From Trichomonas vaginalis G3 (taxonomy: Eukaryota; Parabasalia; Trichomonadida; Trichomonadidae): a stretch of DNA of 64,000 bases. Positions 32,496 to 41,456 of this stretch are shown piece after piece. The position numbers and the translations under genes were made by a program. The stretch's first letter is position 1; the number at the start of each line of letters is the position of its first letter. The notes below the pieces were generated by a model. It was not told where the DNA came from. It made no database searches and worked only from the letters and a program-made list of their open reading frames with translations. Location: the NCBI RefSeq assembly GCF_026262505.1, contig NC_067206.1, positions 30,023,896 to 30,087,895 of the forward strand, given 5' to 3'.

Positions 32496-33107
32496 TTACA
32501 TGTATTTTTCAGCAACTTCGTCAAATAATTTTATAGCTTTATCTATCTCATCTACTTCAAACGTTTCTTTACCTTTTATGGGAGCACCATATATTTTCTC
32601 AAACTTTTCAAGTAGTTCTGTTTCTGCAGCTCTCATATCATTAACAAACACAACCTTGACTCTATTGACTGTACTGTCATATCTTTGAGTTATATTATAT
32701 GTTCTTCCTATCTTATATCTCTTTGTATTGAAGTCCTTCGGTTTCTGAACGATGTAAAGTAAGCCTTCACTGCAACGTTCCGTATCGAATGAACCATATG
32801 TTATGAAGTTATATCCAACAACTGGGTCTAACCATAACAAAACTATTGGTATAAGACTTTTGTCTATAAGATATGCTGCAGTTCCATAGAATCTTACCGA
32901 TATCATAAGCTCAGGATTTCTTGTCAAAATTTTCTGACTAGAAGCAATTCTAACCCAGTCCTTTGTTTTCTTTCCAGATGGAGATATAATGTCTGACAAA
33001 GAATATTTGTTGTATTTCTTTGAGTATCTTACGTTTAAATTACCTATTCTAACCACTTTGGTGTCATTGTCTATCTTTCTAACTGTTTCAAACTCAATGT
33101 TTGTCAT
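32496..33107 (-). CDS. KilA-N-like protein with C-terminal T5orf172/GIY-YIG domain
   Basis: ATG at 33107, after the leader TTGTATGTAAGAACAG. Residues 20-110 look like a divergent KilA-N module (NKYSLSDIISPSGKKTKDW, then a helix near a catalytic-free W/L-rich segment). Residues 120-200 fit T5orf172/MUG113, a GIY-YIG relative: LLYIVQKP, YKIGRTYNITQRYDS, and a late Glu in EKIYGAPIKGKETFEV. The family pattern YKIGRT-x5-R is clear. The pairing KilA-N plus T5orf172 is known from phages and large DNA viruses. Frame looks whole at about 203 residues. Confidence 0.75.
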   Translation of the reverse strand: MTNIEFETVRKIDNDTKVVRIGNLNVRYSKKYNKYSLSDIISPSGKKTKDWVRIASSQKILTRNPELMISVRFYGTAAYLIDKSLIPIVLLWLDPVVGYNFITYGSFDTERCSEGLLYIVQKPKDFNTKRYKIGRTYNITQRYDSTVNRVKVVFVNDMRAAETELLEKFEKIYGAPIKGKETFEVDEIDKAIKLFDEVAEKYM

Positions 33108-33182
33108 TTCTGTTCTTACATACAAAATAAAAAAATAAATAAAAATAAAACTAACTTTATTTTTTCTGTCTTAAGGAAAATC

Positions 33183-33904
33183 ATGATTTTCATAGAGTTT
33201 TGGCGACTAAGTTTTTTTACTTACTCGCTGTTCTTCACTGTTTTCATAGAGTTTTGGCGACCCAGAAAAAAAACGGTCTCGCTGTTCTTCACGATTTTCA
33301 TAGAGTTTTGGCGACTAAGGTTTCTTACCTACTCGCTGTTCTTCACTGTTTTCATACGGAATCTCTTCTCTCGGTTTTCCGAGGGAAGAGATTCCATGTT
33401 TTGTCAAGACTTCATTGTAAATGACCAAAAATAATGTTTAGGTGAAGAGGTTAGATCTAACCTGTTTTCATACGGAATCTCTTCTCTCGGTTTTCCGAGG
33501 GAAGAGATTCCATGTTTTGTCAAGACTTCATTGTAAATGACCAAAAATAATGTTTAGGTGAAGAGGTTAGATCTAACCTGTTTTCTAACCTGTTTTCTCA
33601 CCTGTTTTCTAACATGGTCTAAAACACACAAAACTCATGATTTTTGGTCATTTTTCAGCAAAAATAATGTTTAGGTGAAGAGGTTAGATCTAACCTGTTT
33701 TCTAACCTGTTTTCTCACCTCTTTTTTTCACAACCGTTTTACATGGTAAACGTTATTTTTGGAATTTTGTGAAAACTCAACGGTTTGACACAAGCCCTAA
33801 AAATTATTTTACTCAGAATTTTGTGCTGAATTCAGCAAAAATATATTTTAGGGTAGAAGGTTAGATCTAACCTGTTTTCTACCCTCTTTTCTACCCCAGT
33901 TATT
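33183..33904. repeat. Tandem 55-bp and 118-bp units with hairpins and cassettes
   Basis: 33183-33350 repeats a unit beginning CATAGAGTTTTGGCGAC three times. 33349-33585 holds two copies of about 118 bp, each with the hairpin GGAATCTCTTC...GAAGAGATTCC (33358-33395, 33475-33512) and a GGTTAGATCTAACC palindrome. Further cassettes follow at 33556-33607, 33672-33723 and 33855-33897. No gene seen. Confidence 0.85.
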
Positions 33905-34840
33905 TTATAAGCGTTTTACATGGTAAACGTTATGAATTCGTGAGACTTTAAACAGTTTTGTAGCTTCTATTTCTTCTTTTAGTACATCGAATGTTTTAAC
34001 TATGCCGAAAGTCTCTTTATATTTCTTCTTGACGTCAGATAGAAGGAAATCTTCTGCTGTTGGATAGTTTTTGTTCAGAAATTCTAACATGTCCATTTTA
34101 TCTTCTGCTGGTTTTTCTGCTTCTTTCTTTAAATCTGCATAGTCGTTTCTCATTGTTTCTATCTCTTTGACGGAGTAGTTATATCTCCTCATTGCTGCTT
34201 TACATTTAGAACATTGCGGGTTCATTTTTGCGTTATATTCTGAAACCTTACCTGCTAAAACAACTAAAGCGTCAATTGCTCTCTTCATCTCAAACATAGC
34301 GGGTCTTATTTGTTTGTTGCATACTTTGCCTCTTCTATCTTTATCTCTTATTTCCCATACACATTCAGCAACTAACGAAACAAAGTTGTCGTAGGTCTTA
34401 AATTCTTCAGATTTATATATGTCAGAGATGTTCTTATATACCATGTCGCAATCTTTGTCCATAACCTTATGGTTGCAATGAAATCCTAGAAACTCATAGT
34501 TTACCTTTCGTATGAACTTCTTTATTTCTACTGAGTCAGTTGCTTTGACTTCTATTTCATCGAATTCAGGAATAGTGAGCTTTTGTTGTTGGATTTCAGG
34601 TAGTTTAGGCAAATGGTCAATAATGTCCTGCATTTCATAAAGATACTGTTCATTTGTTTCATCTTTCGCACTACAGTCTAAATTACATGTTAAAAGTTCT
34701 TGCTTTATCTTCTGGATTTCTGTTTCAAAAGTATATGAAGAAGGAATGAAGCTTTTCATCTCTACTAACATAGATGTTGGATTCATGACTAAAGAGTTTG
34801 GTGCTGTTGTTTGAATTGTTGTTGTGCCGATTGTTGACAT
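33905..34840 (-). CDS. Polinton family gene of unknown function, B copy (311 aa)
   Basis: Copy of the gene at 1300-2238, about 90% identical along its full length, including the CSKCKAA pair. I chose ATG 34840 (MSTIGTTTIQ) because it aligns with the start of the A copy; an earlier in-frame start adds only promoter-like sequence. Frame looks whole. Cassettes lie on both sides (33855-33897 and 34924-34975), in mirrored orientation as around the A copy. Confidence 0.75.
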   Translation of the reverse strand: MSTIGTTTIQTTAPNSLVMNPTSMLVEMKSFIPSSYTFETEIQKIKQELLTCNLDCSAKDETNEQYLYEMQDIIDHLPKLPEIQQQKLTIPEFDEIEVKATDSVEIKKFIRKVNYEFLGFHCNHKVMDKDCDMVYKNISDIYKSEEFKTYDNFVSLVAECVWEIRDKDRRGKVCNKQIRPAMFEMKRAIDALVVLAGKVSEYNAKMNPQCSKCKAAMRRYNYSVKEIETMRNDYADLKKEAEKPAEDKMDMLEFLNKNYPTAEDFLLSDVKKKYKETFGIVKTFDVLKEEIEATKLFKVSRIHNVYHVKRL

Positions 34841-35446
34841 TTTTATTTTTTTATACAAAATAAAAAAATAAAAAAAAATAAAACTAACTTTATTTTTTAT
34901 TTCGGGAAAATTCATGAAAATTCAAGAGGTGAAAAAAGAGGTGAAAAAACAGGTGAGATCTAACCATCTACCCTAAATTATATTTTTGGTGTAAATTTCA
35001 TGATTTTCGAGAGTTTTAGACCATGTTAGAAAAGAGGGTAGAAAACAGGTTAGATCTAACCATCTACCCTAAATTATATTTTTGGGTCCTTTACACTCAT
35101 TACGAAGAAGTCTTGACAAAACATTTACGAAGAAGTCATGAAAATTCAAGAGGTGAAAAAAGAGGGTAGAAAACAGGTTAGATCTAACCATCTACCCTAA
35201 ATTATATTTTTGGGTCCTTTACACTCATTACGAAGAAGTCTTGACAAAACATTTACGAAGAAGTCATGAAAATTCAAGAGGTGAAAAAAGAGGGTAGAAA
35301 ACAGGTTAGATCTAACCATCTACCCTAAATTATATTTTTGGTGTAAATTTCATGAGTTTTGTGTGTTTTAGACCATGTTAGAAAACGTGTTAGAAAACGT
35401 GTTAGATCTAACATTCTAACATAAACTTTATTTTTGCTGAATTCAG

Positions 35447-35594
35447 CAACAAAATGAACGAGGTCAGGATGTATGTAAATACCTTTGAATTCATTCATAA
35501 CACCCTTAGTAAGCTCATAAAATGCTTGTTTTGAGGTCGAGCCACTTTTGGCTCCACCGTATTCTTTCAACCAAAACTCAAGAATTTCCTGCAT
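35447..35594 (-). pseudogene. KilA-N N-terminal fragment
   Basis: About 48 codons: FWLKEYGG, FYELTKGVMNEFKGIYIHPD, LVHFV. The kGxYxHPDL pattern is the KilA-N signature. It runs out into cassette sequence, so only a piece remains. It is distinct from the other two KilA-N genes, implying a third subfamily once sat here. Confidence 0.6.
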
Positions 35595-35649
35595 GAATTT
35601 TGTATAAAAAGCAACCGTCGGAATTCAGACTGTTGCTATATTCTTCACA

Positions 35650-36020
35650 AAACATTTACGCTCATTACGATGAAGAAGTCTTGACAAAACATGTACGATG
35701 AAGTCATGACAAAACATATACGAAGAAGTCTTGACAAAACATTTACGATGAAATCATGACAAAACATTTACGCTCATTACGATGAAGAAGTCTTGACAAA
35801 ACATGTACGATGAAGTCATGACAAAACATATACGAAGAAGTCTTGACAAAACATTTACGATGAAATCATGACAAAACATTTACGCTCATTACGATGAAGA
35901 AGTCTTGACAAAACGTGTACGATGAAGTCATGACAAAACATATACGAAGAAGTCTTGACAAAACATTTACGATGAAATCATGACAAAACATTTACGCTCA
36001 TTACGATGAAGAAGTCATGA
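35650..36020. repeat. 112-bp tandem repeat, about 3.3 copies
   Basis: CGCTCATTACGATGAAGAAG recurs at 35659, 35771, 35883 and 35995, exactly 112 bp apart. Each unit is itself four variants of a 28-bp motif around GTCTTGACAAAACATTTACG. Confidence 0.95.
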
Positions 36021-36615
36021 AAATTCAAGAGGTTAGAAAACGTGTTAGAAAACGTGTTAGATCTAACCATCTACCCGACATTCTCGTCAAATACAAAAAA
36101 ATGAAAAAAATGACACTTTTTCATTAGATAACTGTTATTTTTTGACGAAGTGAAGATTGACACTTCGTCAAAAAAATCCCTGAAATCATATCTTTTATAC
36201 AAAAAAATACAAAAAATGACACTTTTTCATTAGATAACTGTTATTTTTTGACGAAGTGAAGATTGACACTTCGTCAAAAAAATCCCTGAAATCATATCTT
36301 TTATACAAAAAAATACAAAATAAAACTAACTTTATTTTTTCTATCTTAAGGAAATTCATGAAAATTCAAGAGGTGAAAAAAGAGGTGAAAAAACAGGTGA
36401 GATCTCACCTTCTACCCTAAATTATATTTTTGGGTCCTTTACACTCATTACGAAGAAGTCTTGACAAAACATTTACGAAGAAGTCTTGACAAAACATTTA
36501 CGAAGAAGTCTTGACAAAACATTTACGAAGAAGTCATGACAAAACATTTACGAAGAAGTCATGAAAATTCAAGAGGGTGAAAAAAGAGGTGAAAAAACAG
36601 GTGAGATCTAACCTT

Positions 36616-36963
36616 CTACCCTAAATTATATTTTTGGTCCGGGAACAACTTTCTCTCAATTGGAGCTGTAGCATAATCTTTGCGTAAGCGGTTCAGACCT
36701 TCTTCGAACTCTTGGTCTCTCTTCGATTTGGATTGAGATTGGAATTGCTGGGGTGGAGCTTGCTGGAACATCCAAGGGTTGGGGAAGTAAGGCATAGGCT
36801 GAGGAGGGTAGTTCGGGAAGCCTTGTGGTGGGTAGTAACCTTGAAGTGGAAATTGGTAGAAATTCGGAGGTACTTGCTGGAACTGAGGTTGCTGAGGAGA
36901 CTGTTGTGGTTCTTTAGGTTCCTCTGGTTTGGGAATGGACTGGGTTGGTGGGACGTGGGACAT
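36616..36963 (-). CDS. Pro/Gln-rich Polinton protein (115 aa)
   Basis: ATG at 36963 (MSHVPPTQ); the frame upstream opens only with a GTG. Residues 5-80 are Pro/Gln/Tyr/Phe-rich (FPNYPPQPMPYFPNPW), then a charged C-terminal helix (KRDQEFEEGLNRLRKDYA). No family recognised. More GC-rich than its neighbours. Divergent from the gene at 37520, with the 21-bp array filling the space between. Confidence 0.6.
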   Translation of the reverse strand: MSHVPPTQSIPKPEEPKEPQQSPQQPQFQQVPPNFYQFPLQGYYPPQGFPNYPPQPMPYFPNPWMFQQAPPQQFQSQSKSKRDQEFEEGLNRLRKDYATAPIERKLFPDQKYNLG

Positions 36964-37002
36964 TCGTTTGTGGCTTAACCGTCGGACCACAACGATAAAA
37001 AT

Positions 37003-37519
37003 CTCTGCTACTAGCAGTACTGCTACTGACAGTAGCAGTACTTTTACTGATAGTAGCAGTACTTTTTCTGACAGTAGCAGTACTTTTTCTGACAGTAGCA
37101 GTACTTTTACTGACAGTAGCAGTACTTTTTCTGACAGTAGCAGTACTTTTTCTGACAGTAGCAGTACTTTTACTGACAGTAGCAGTACTTTTTCTGACAG
37201 TAGCAGTACTTTATCGTCGAAAACCCTCTCAAATTTTCCTTTTTACTGACAGTAGCAGTACTTTTACTGACAGTAGCAGTACTTTATCGTCGAAAACCCT
37301 CTCAAATTTTCCTTTTTACTGACAGTAGCAGTACTTTTACTGACAGTAGCAGTACTTTTACTGACAGTAGCAGTACTTTTACTGATAGTAGCAGTACTTT
37401 TACTGACAGTAGCAGTACTTTTACTGACAGTAGCAGTACTTTTACTGATAGTAGCAGTACTTTTTCTGACAGTAGCAGTACTTTTTCTGACAGTAGCAGT
37501 ACTTTTACTGACAGTAGCA
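37003..37519. repeat. 21-bp minisatellite between divergent genes
   Basis: Unit ACTGACAGTAGCAGTACTTTT, with T/A and C/T variants. Two larger 73-bp units carry TTATCGTCGAAAACCCTCTC at 37211 and 37284. The left edge includes the palindrome AGTAGCAGTACTGCTACT in inverted form. Both strands are open through much of it (Ser/Thr-rich on plus, Leu/Val heptads on minus), but I read it as noncoding because it ends at the start codon of the gene at 37520. Confidence 0.93.
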
Positions 37520-37885
37520 ATGGTCGAGGTCGAACCTACCGACGAGGCAATTTACCTAATTGAAATTAACGACTGCGTAAAAGACTACTTGCGCAAGGTC
37601 ATGAAGCCCAAGGTCAAGTTCACCACTATTTCTGGAAGGGCTGTCTTGAATCTCGAGACTTCGACCGGAATTCCAATTCAAATACCAGAAAACACTCCTT
37701 TCGACGACATAAAGCAAGCAAAGAAGGAAGCCATTATAAAGTTCTTTGCCAAGCGTCCTTGGATACTACTTCCAAACAGAGAGAGTCCAATTCCACGAAT
37801 TATACAAATTCTCAGAGCACTGTTCCACTTCTCGGGTCAGCCGTTCTTCATAACCTGTGAAGGCGACATCCAACCAGTTCAGTAA
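37520..37885 (+). CDS. Polinton hypothetical protein (121 aa)
   Basis: ATG at 37520 abuts the 21-bp array. Compact alpha/beta protein, with a conserved-looking core (KFTTISGRAVLNLETSTGIP, helix, PRIIQILRALFHFSGQPFFI). Family not recognised. Codon use is richer in C-ending codons than neighbouring genes. Frame looks whole. A palindromic cassette follows at 37965-38010. Confidence 0.65.
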   Translation: MVEVEPTDEAIYLIEINDCVKDYLRKVMKPKVKFTTISGRAVLNLETSTGIPIQIPENTPFDDIKQAKKEAIIKFFAKRPWILLPNRESPIPRIIQILRALFHFSGQPFFITCEGDIQPVQ

Positions 37886-37964
37886 ACATCTCATTTTAAC
37901 TTCACTTTTTTATGTTTTTTGTGAAAGTGTCAAAATAAATTGTTTTCATGAGTTTTCTACGATG

Positions 37965-38012
37965 TTAGAAAAGTGGTTAGAAAACGTGTTAGATCTAACA
38001 TGCTAACATAAA
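37965..38012. repeat. GATC-palindrome cassette (B, rightmost)
   Basis: GTTAGAAAAGTG, GTTAGAAAACGT, GTTAGATCTAAC, then ATGCTAAC and ATAAACATTATTTTT. Nearly identical to cassette A2 in Polinton A. Confidence 0.9.
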
Positions 38013-38021
38013 CATTATTTT

Positions 38022-38885
38022 TCAATACTTTTTCAGCACTTTTCCGTAGTTATATATGAAAGACAATTCGAGATAAAAGTCATAGTACAATGGAATAATA
38101 TGTTGCACACCATTTGTTGTGAACCAAACTTGAAAGTCAGAGAAACTGTTACTAGGTGGTTCGTAGAATTTAGAAGCAAAGTCATAAAAGTCCTTACCAA
38201 TACATAGAAAACTATTGTTGCTTGAACTGAAACTTGCATGACACATAACATTTGAGGGTCAAACACGTTTCTATAAACTGTCAAATCTGCTGGTGGAAGT
38301 ATAAATTTAAATGGACCATCTGGTGGTAATGGTTCGTTCTGGTTTAGTAACCGAAGAAATTGTGCCCAAGAACGTTTGTCTACTTTCCAAAATAAAAACT
38401 CTGTATCTCTTGGAGGGTTAATTTCAATCTTTTGAAATGAAACGGTGGAGTTCATCTTGTCATATTCTAGTTTCAGATAGTATGTTCCATTTAGTAAAGA
38501 GTCGTATTTTTCTTGAAATTCCCAATAATATTTGTTCATTTGAGTTTGAAAGTCATTTAGAGTTTTCTCAAGACTTTCGTCTGAACGAACTGTAAAGATT
38601 CTCATTTCGTCAAATTTGTCTATTAGACCATCAGAACCTTTATACTGCCCATGAAAATATACTGCGAACATAAATGCGTTAGTTCTATTTGAAAAAAAAC
38701 TCTTCTAAATCCTATTGCCTTTGCATCTGAAGGACTTTGAGCCAACGAATTGGATAGTCAAACCTGTATACTCGGGATGAAATTTCTTCATCTGAAATAG
38801 TCCTACCAGCATTTGTAAAGATATAGTCTAACGGTTTTGTATCTGCTACTTTTGTTCTTTGTTTTTCAACCTGAAGCATTTAATA
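38022..38885 (-). pseudogene. Polinton paralogue 1 of an unnamed pair, broken
   Basis: Related along its length to the plus-strand gene at 42880-43727. Shared landmarks are YRFDYPIRWL near the N-terminus and SDFQVWFTTNG, IIPLY, YLELSFIYNY at the C-terminus. Mixed alpha/beta protein of about 285 codons; family unknown. The two copies are in inverted orientation 4 kb apart. A few breaks here. Confidence 0.6.
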
Positions 38886-39031
38886 TATGTAAAAATATAT
38901 TGTTTTAAAATGGTATGCCATTTCATATTTCTCATCTAACAAACAAGTTTCCCAACGGTCTTCTCCAACAAACTCAGCGTACATTTCAAATAAAATTAAA
39001 AATGTCACTTTTTAAAAAATAAATTTTTACT

Positions 39032-39277
39032 TCATGCAATGTTTAACACATCGAAAGGCATGTCCATAAGACGTTCTTCTTCTAACCTCTCTAGTCTGTT
39101 TGGATAATTTGCACGTGCTGTTTCCAAATCCATTTCGTAGCGAAGACCAGACAATTTGTCATAGACTTTTATGGGTCTTCCCTTCCTATATTTAAACTTC
39201 TTCGAAACTCTCCAACCATATCTTTGCAACTCTGCTTTTATTCTAGCAGATTTTCTATCCATTCTATATGGGGGCAT
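39032..39277 (-). CDS. Small basic Polinton protein (81 aa)
   Basis: Arg/Lys-rich, with a predicted helix-strand pattern (KSARIKAELQRYGWRVSKKF) and a LRYEMDLETARANYP segment. It could bind DNA by charge alone. Start preceded by TTTTTATTTTTATAAAAATG on its strand. Family unknown. Confidence 0.6.
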   Translation of the reverse strand: MPPYRMDRKSARIKAELQRYGWRVSKKFKYRKGRPIKVYDKLSGLRYEMDLETARANYPNRLERLEEERLMDMPFDVLNIA

Positions 39278-39305
39278 TTTTATAAAAATAAAAAAATATT
39301 TTTCT

Positions 39306-39551
39306 TTACTTTACATAACCGCCTGCTGCCATAAGTCTTTGACGCCAACCCATACCAGCTAATGAAGGTTGACTTGGTTTAGTTTCCAAACTAAACTTTG
39401 GTTTTGGTTTATCTTCAGTTTTTGGTTTTTCTTCTTCTATCGGTTTTTCGTCACTTTTCGGTTTCTCTGACTTTACTTCACTTGCAGGAACAGTTGTGTC
39501 GTCAACATCTTCATAAATATCATATGCCATTTGTTTTTGTTTTCCTTTCAA
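39306..39551 (-). CDS. Small Lys/Glu/Pro Polinton protein (81 aa)
   Basis: Acidic Asp-rich start (YDIYEDVDDTTVPA), then a disordered Lys/Glu/Pro segment and a C-terminal GMGWRQRLMAAGGYVK. Spacing to the next gene downstream is 28 bp. Possibly a core or scaffold peptide, but this is composition only. Confidence 0.55.
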   Translation of the reverse strand: MKGKQKQMAYDIYEDVDDTTVPASEVKSEKPKSDEKPIEEEKPKTEDKPKPKFSLETKPSQPSLAGMGWRQRLMAAGGYVK

Positions 39552-39730
39552 CTTTTTGTGTTTGTTGTAAAGTTTTAGAATATTTCGACTCTAAGTCAAT
39601 GAGATGTTCTATAATGAACTGTTGGTCAGTGAAGTAAACTTTTCATCTTGCTTGTCTCGAAAGCTCCTTCAGACTTCAATATTTTATTTGTGAGAGTCTG
39701 TTCTTTTTTGAGAGATACTTGCCGTTCCAT
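39522..39730 (-). pseudogene. Small coiled-coil Polinton gene remnant
   Basis: Starts MERQVSLKKEQTLTNKIL and ends in a helix-rich part (IIEHLIDLESKYSKTLQQTQ). Overlaps both neighbours by a few tens of bases, as the small genes here do. Broken about once. Confidence 0.45.
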
Positions 39731-39893
39731 TTTTTATGAAAAGTGACTTTGTAGTTAGGGTTTGTATTTCCAGACCTGCACTTTCTATTATTGAATTTTT
39801 CTCTTCATCTGTAAGTTCTTTGACAGGTTTTGACAATGGTTCTGAACTTTTTGTTTGTGGTGTCAAATCTACCGTTTCAACTTCTTCGGTCAT
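39684..39893 (-). CDS. Small Polinton hypothetical protein (69 aa)
   Basis: Acidic N-terminus (TEEVETVDLTPQTK), one helix (DEEKNSIIESAGLEI), Ser/Thr-rich end. Start context TTTTTACTGAGATGAAATG is repeated before the next gene upstream (about 40062). Family unknown. Confidence 0.5.
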   Translation of the reverse strand: MTEEVETVDLTPQTKSSEPLSKPVKELTDEEKNSIIESAGLEIQTLTTKSLFIKNGTASISQKRTDSHK

Positions 39894-39905
39894 TTCATCT
39901 CAGTA

Positions 39906-40062
39906 AAAATTTTAGTTTGGTTTGTTTTCAACTGGTTGTTGTTGTTTTTTAAGTCGGTCTAAAACTTCCTGAGGTATAGGAAGAACTTGACAAACACGTT
40001 GTGTAACTGCTGGAAGCCGACAAATCCATCTTGAACCATTTGTCTCAATGCTGTATTGTTCA
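39906..40062 (-). pseudogene. Small Polinton gene remnant
   Basis: Begins MNNTALRQMVQDGF and ends in a Lys/Gln/Pro-rich tail (KKQQQPVENK). About 50 codons, broken about once. It shares its upstream sequence with the neighbour at 39893, suggesting a promoter duplication. Confidence 0.4.
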
Positions 40063-40081
40063 TTTCATCTCAGTAAAAACT

Positions 40082-40483
40082 TTACATTCCCCACGTTTGA
40101 GGCGGTTGAGGTTGGTTATTGTTTACCCACTGTTGTGCATGGTTATATCCTCTGTTAAAGAATCTTTCACCTTGGTCCATATAGTGTCCTGCTTGGTTAT
40201 AGTAGTCATTTGCTTTGTTATAATAGTTTCCTGCTTGTCTTCCTACATTGTCCATCCATCCTTGAACTTTTCCTCTGTTTTCAGGATTTGGAATAAGATT
40301 TGTTGCATCTCGTGCTACATCCCAACCTTTCTGTACAGTTTGTATAATAGGTTGTGCTTTCTCTTTAAGTATACCTAATGTACTCAAAATCTTCCTTCCA
40401 ACTCCAAATACACCTCTGGCTATTGTTCCCACTGCGGGCAAAAATCTGGATGCAACTCTTGCTAATGCGCCAAATAAACCCAT
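40082..40483 (-). CDS. Amphipathic membrane-active-type protein, pVI/pX-like (133 aa)
   Basis: The N-terminus MGLFGALARVASRFLPAVGT is an amphipathic, Gly- and Arg-containing helix, like membrane-lytic peptides of virion proteins. A Lys-containing helix follows, then a Tyr/Asn-rich segment (YYNKANDYYNQAGHYMDQGE) and a Pro/Gln tail. Related in plan to the peptide gene at 43732. By analogy to adenovirus pVI, a role in membrane breach during entry is possible; this is inference from physico-chemical pattern. Divergent from the integrase gene; the two start codons are 15 bp apart. Confidence 0.55.
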   Translation of the reverse strand: MGLFGALARVASRFLPAVGTIARGVFGVGRKILSTLGILKEKAQPIIQTVQKGWDVARDATNLIPNPENRGKVQGWMDNVGRQAGNYYNKANDYYNQAGHYMDQGERFFNRGYNHAQQWVNNNQPQPPQTWGM

Positions 40484-40500
40484 TTCTTATAGGATAAAAA
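40484..40500. promoter_or_regulatory. 17-bp divergent promoter (element start context)
   Basis: CTTATAGGATAAAAA lies between two divergent ATGs. Read either way it gives a T-rich/TAAAAATG-like start context, the clearest example of the element's compact promoters. Confidence 0.6.
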
Positions 40501-41456
40501 ATGACGAATCCAAACAAGGACCCCTATGTTTCTAAAGCGACAAAGAAAGCACTCATGGTAAAAATCTTTAGTTCAACACCAAATGCTTGTTTATGGATAT
40601 CTTGGAAAACATTCGAGAGTTAGAACAGATGGACCACCATACTGGCTAATATTTGTCGGTCAAAACACAAGATACTGTGAAGCCATACCATTATGGTCCA
40701 AAAAATTTTTAGATGTGAAAACTGCTTTGACAATATTCGTTGACAAATACCATCCAACAAAACTGACATCTGACTGTGAAAGTTCTTTCAAATCAGATGA
40801 TGTAAAAAACTATCTGCGTTCAAAAAATGTAAACCAATATTTCATTGTCGACCAAAACATTCTGCTCTTGGTGTCATTGACGGTTGTATAAAAAATGTTA
40901 AGAGACTTAAACCAACCACAAGGTGGTGAAGCAAATGAAATGTCATATGACGACAAATATAGACACTTCTCCATGGCAAAGATGAGACAAGTTTTAAATA
41001 TTTACAATAGCCGTAAACAAAAAGGTTTGGGAAACCACTCCCCCGAAGAAATGAAAAACAACCCTGACTTAGAGAAAGACTATATATTTAATAATTTAGT
41101 CAAAAGAGACAAACAAGAAAGAATGCCGGGCTTCAAACTTCAGAAAGGTGACAAAGTAAAAATAGAAATACCTAAACGCGACCCATATGAAAATACTATT
41201 GACTATGACAACAATGGGAACCCGACAGGTACTCACATTCGTGTTCGTAAAAATAGAAGAAAGTATACAAGAGAATATTATAAGTTTTAGGCAAACATGG
41301 CAAAATGTACACACTGCAAGCAGAAGATAAAACGACTATTGTCAGACCTCGTTTCAAACTTGTCAAAGTTCAAGGTGGTATACTTTCAAAGACAGTTCCT
41401 AACAAATATAAGACAACTCCTGACGAATATGCTAAAGAAGTTGAAAATGACGACTA
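40500..41456 (+). pseudogene. Polinton integrase (retroviral-type rve), broken
   Basis: rve-type core: a first-Asp strand context (YGYLGKHSRVRTDGPPYWLI), KLTSDCESSF (second Asp, the usual LTSDxExxF of Maverick integrases) and a following helix. The C-terminal part has a basic barrel-like domain and an acidic end. About 315 codons, normal for the family. Several breaks. Catalyses insertion of element ends. Related to, but clearly divergent from, the integrase at 1-1061. Confidence 0.75.

Larger units (their letters stand above)
34841..36615. repeat. Hypervariable cassette and tandem-repeat region
   Basis: Palindromic cassettes at about 34924-34975, 35029-35075, 35152-35200, 35279-35330, 35382-35425, 36030-36075, 36368-36420 and 36570-36620. 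Two 128-bp units (35084, 35212), a 112-bp array (35650-36020), two copies of a 108-bp unit with the TTTTGACGAAGTG hairpin (36110-36300), and a 25-bp array (36440-36560). The only coding trace is a KilA-N-like fragment (35447-35594). Confidence 0.85.

Noticed and set aside
36964-37249. Plus-strand Ser/Thr-rich frame and minus-strand Leu/Val heptad frame in the 21-bp array
   Set aside because: Both are products of a 21-bp repeat divisible by three; the array ends at the ATG of a normal gene and starts outside a divergent one.
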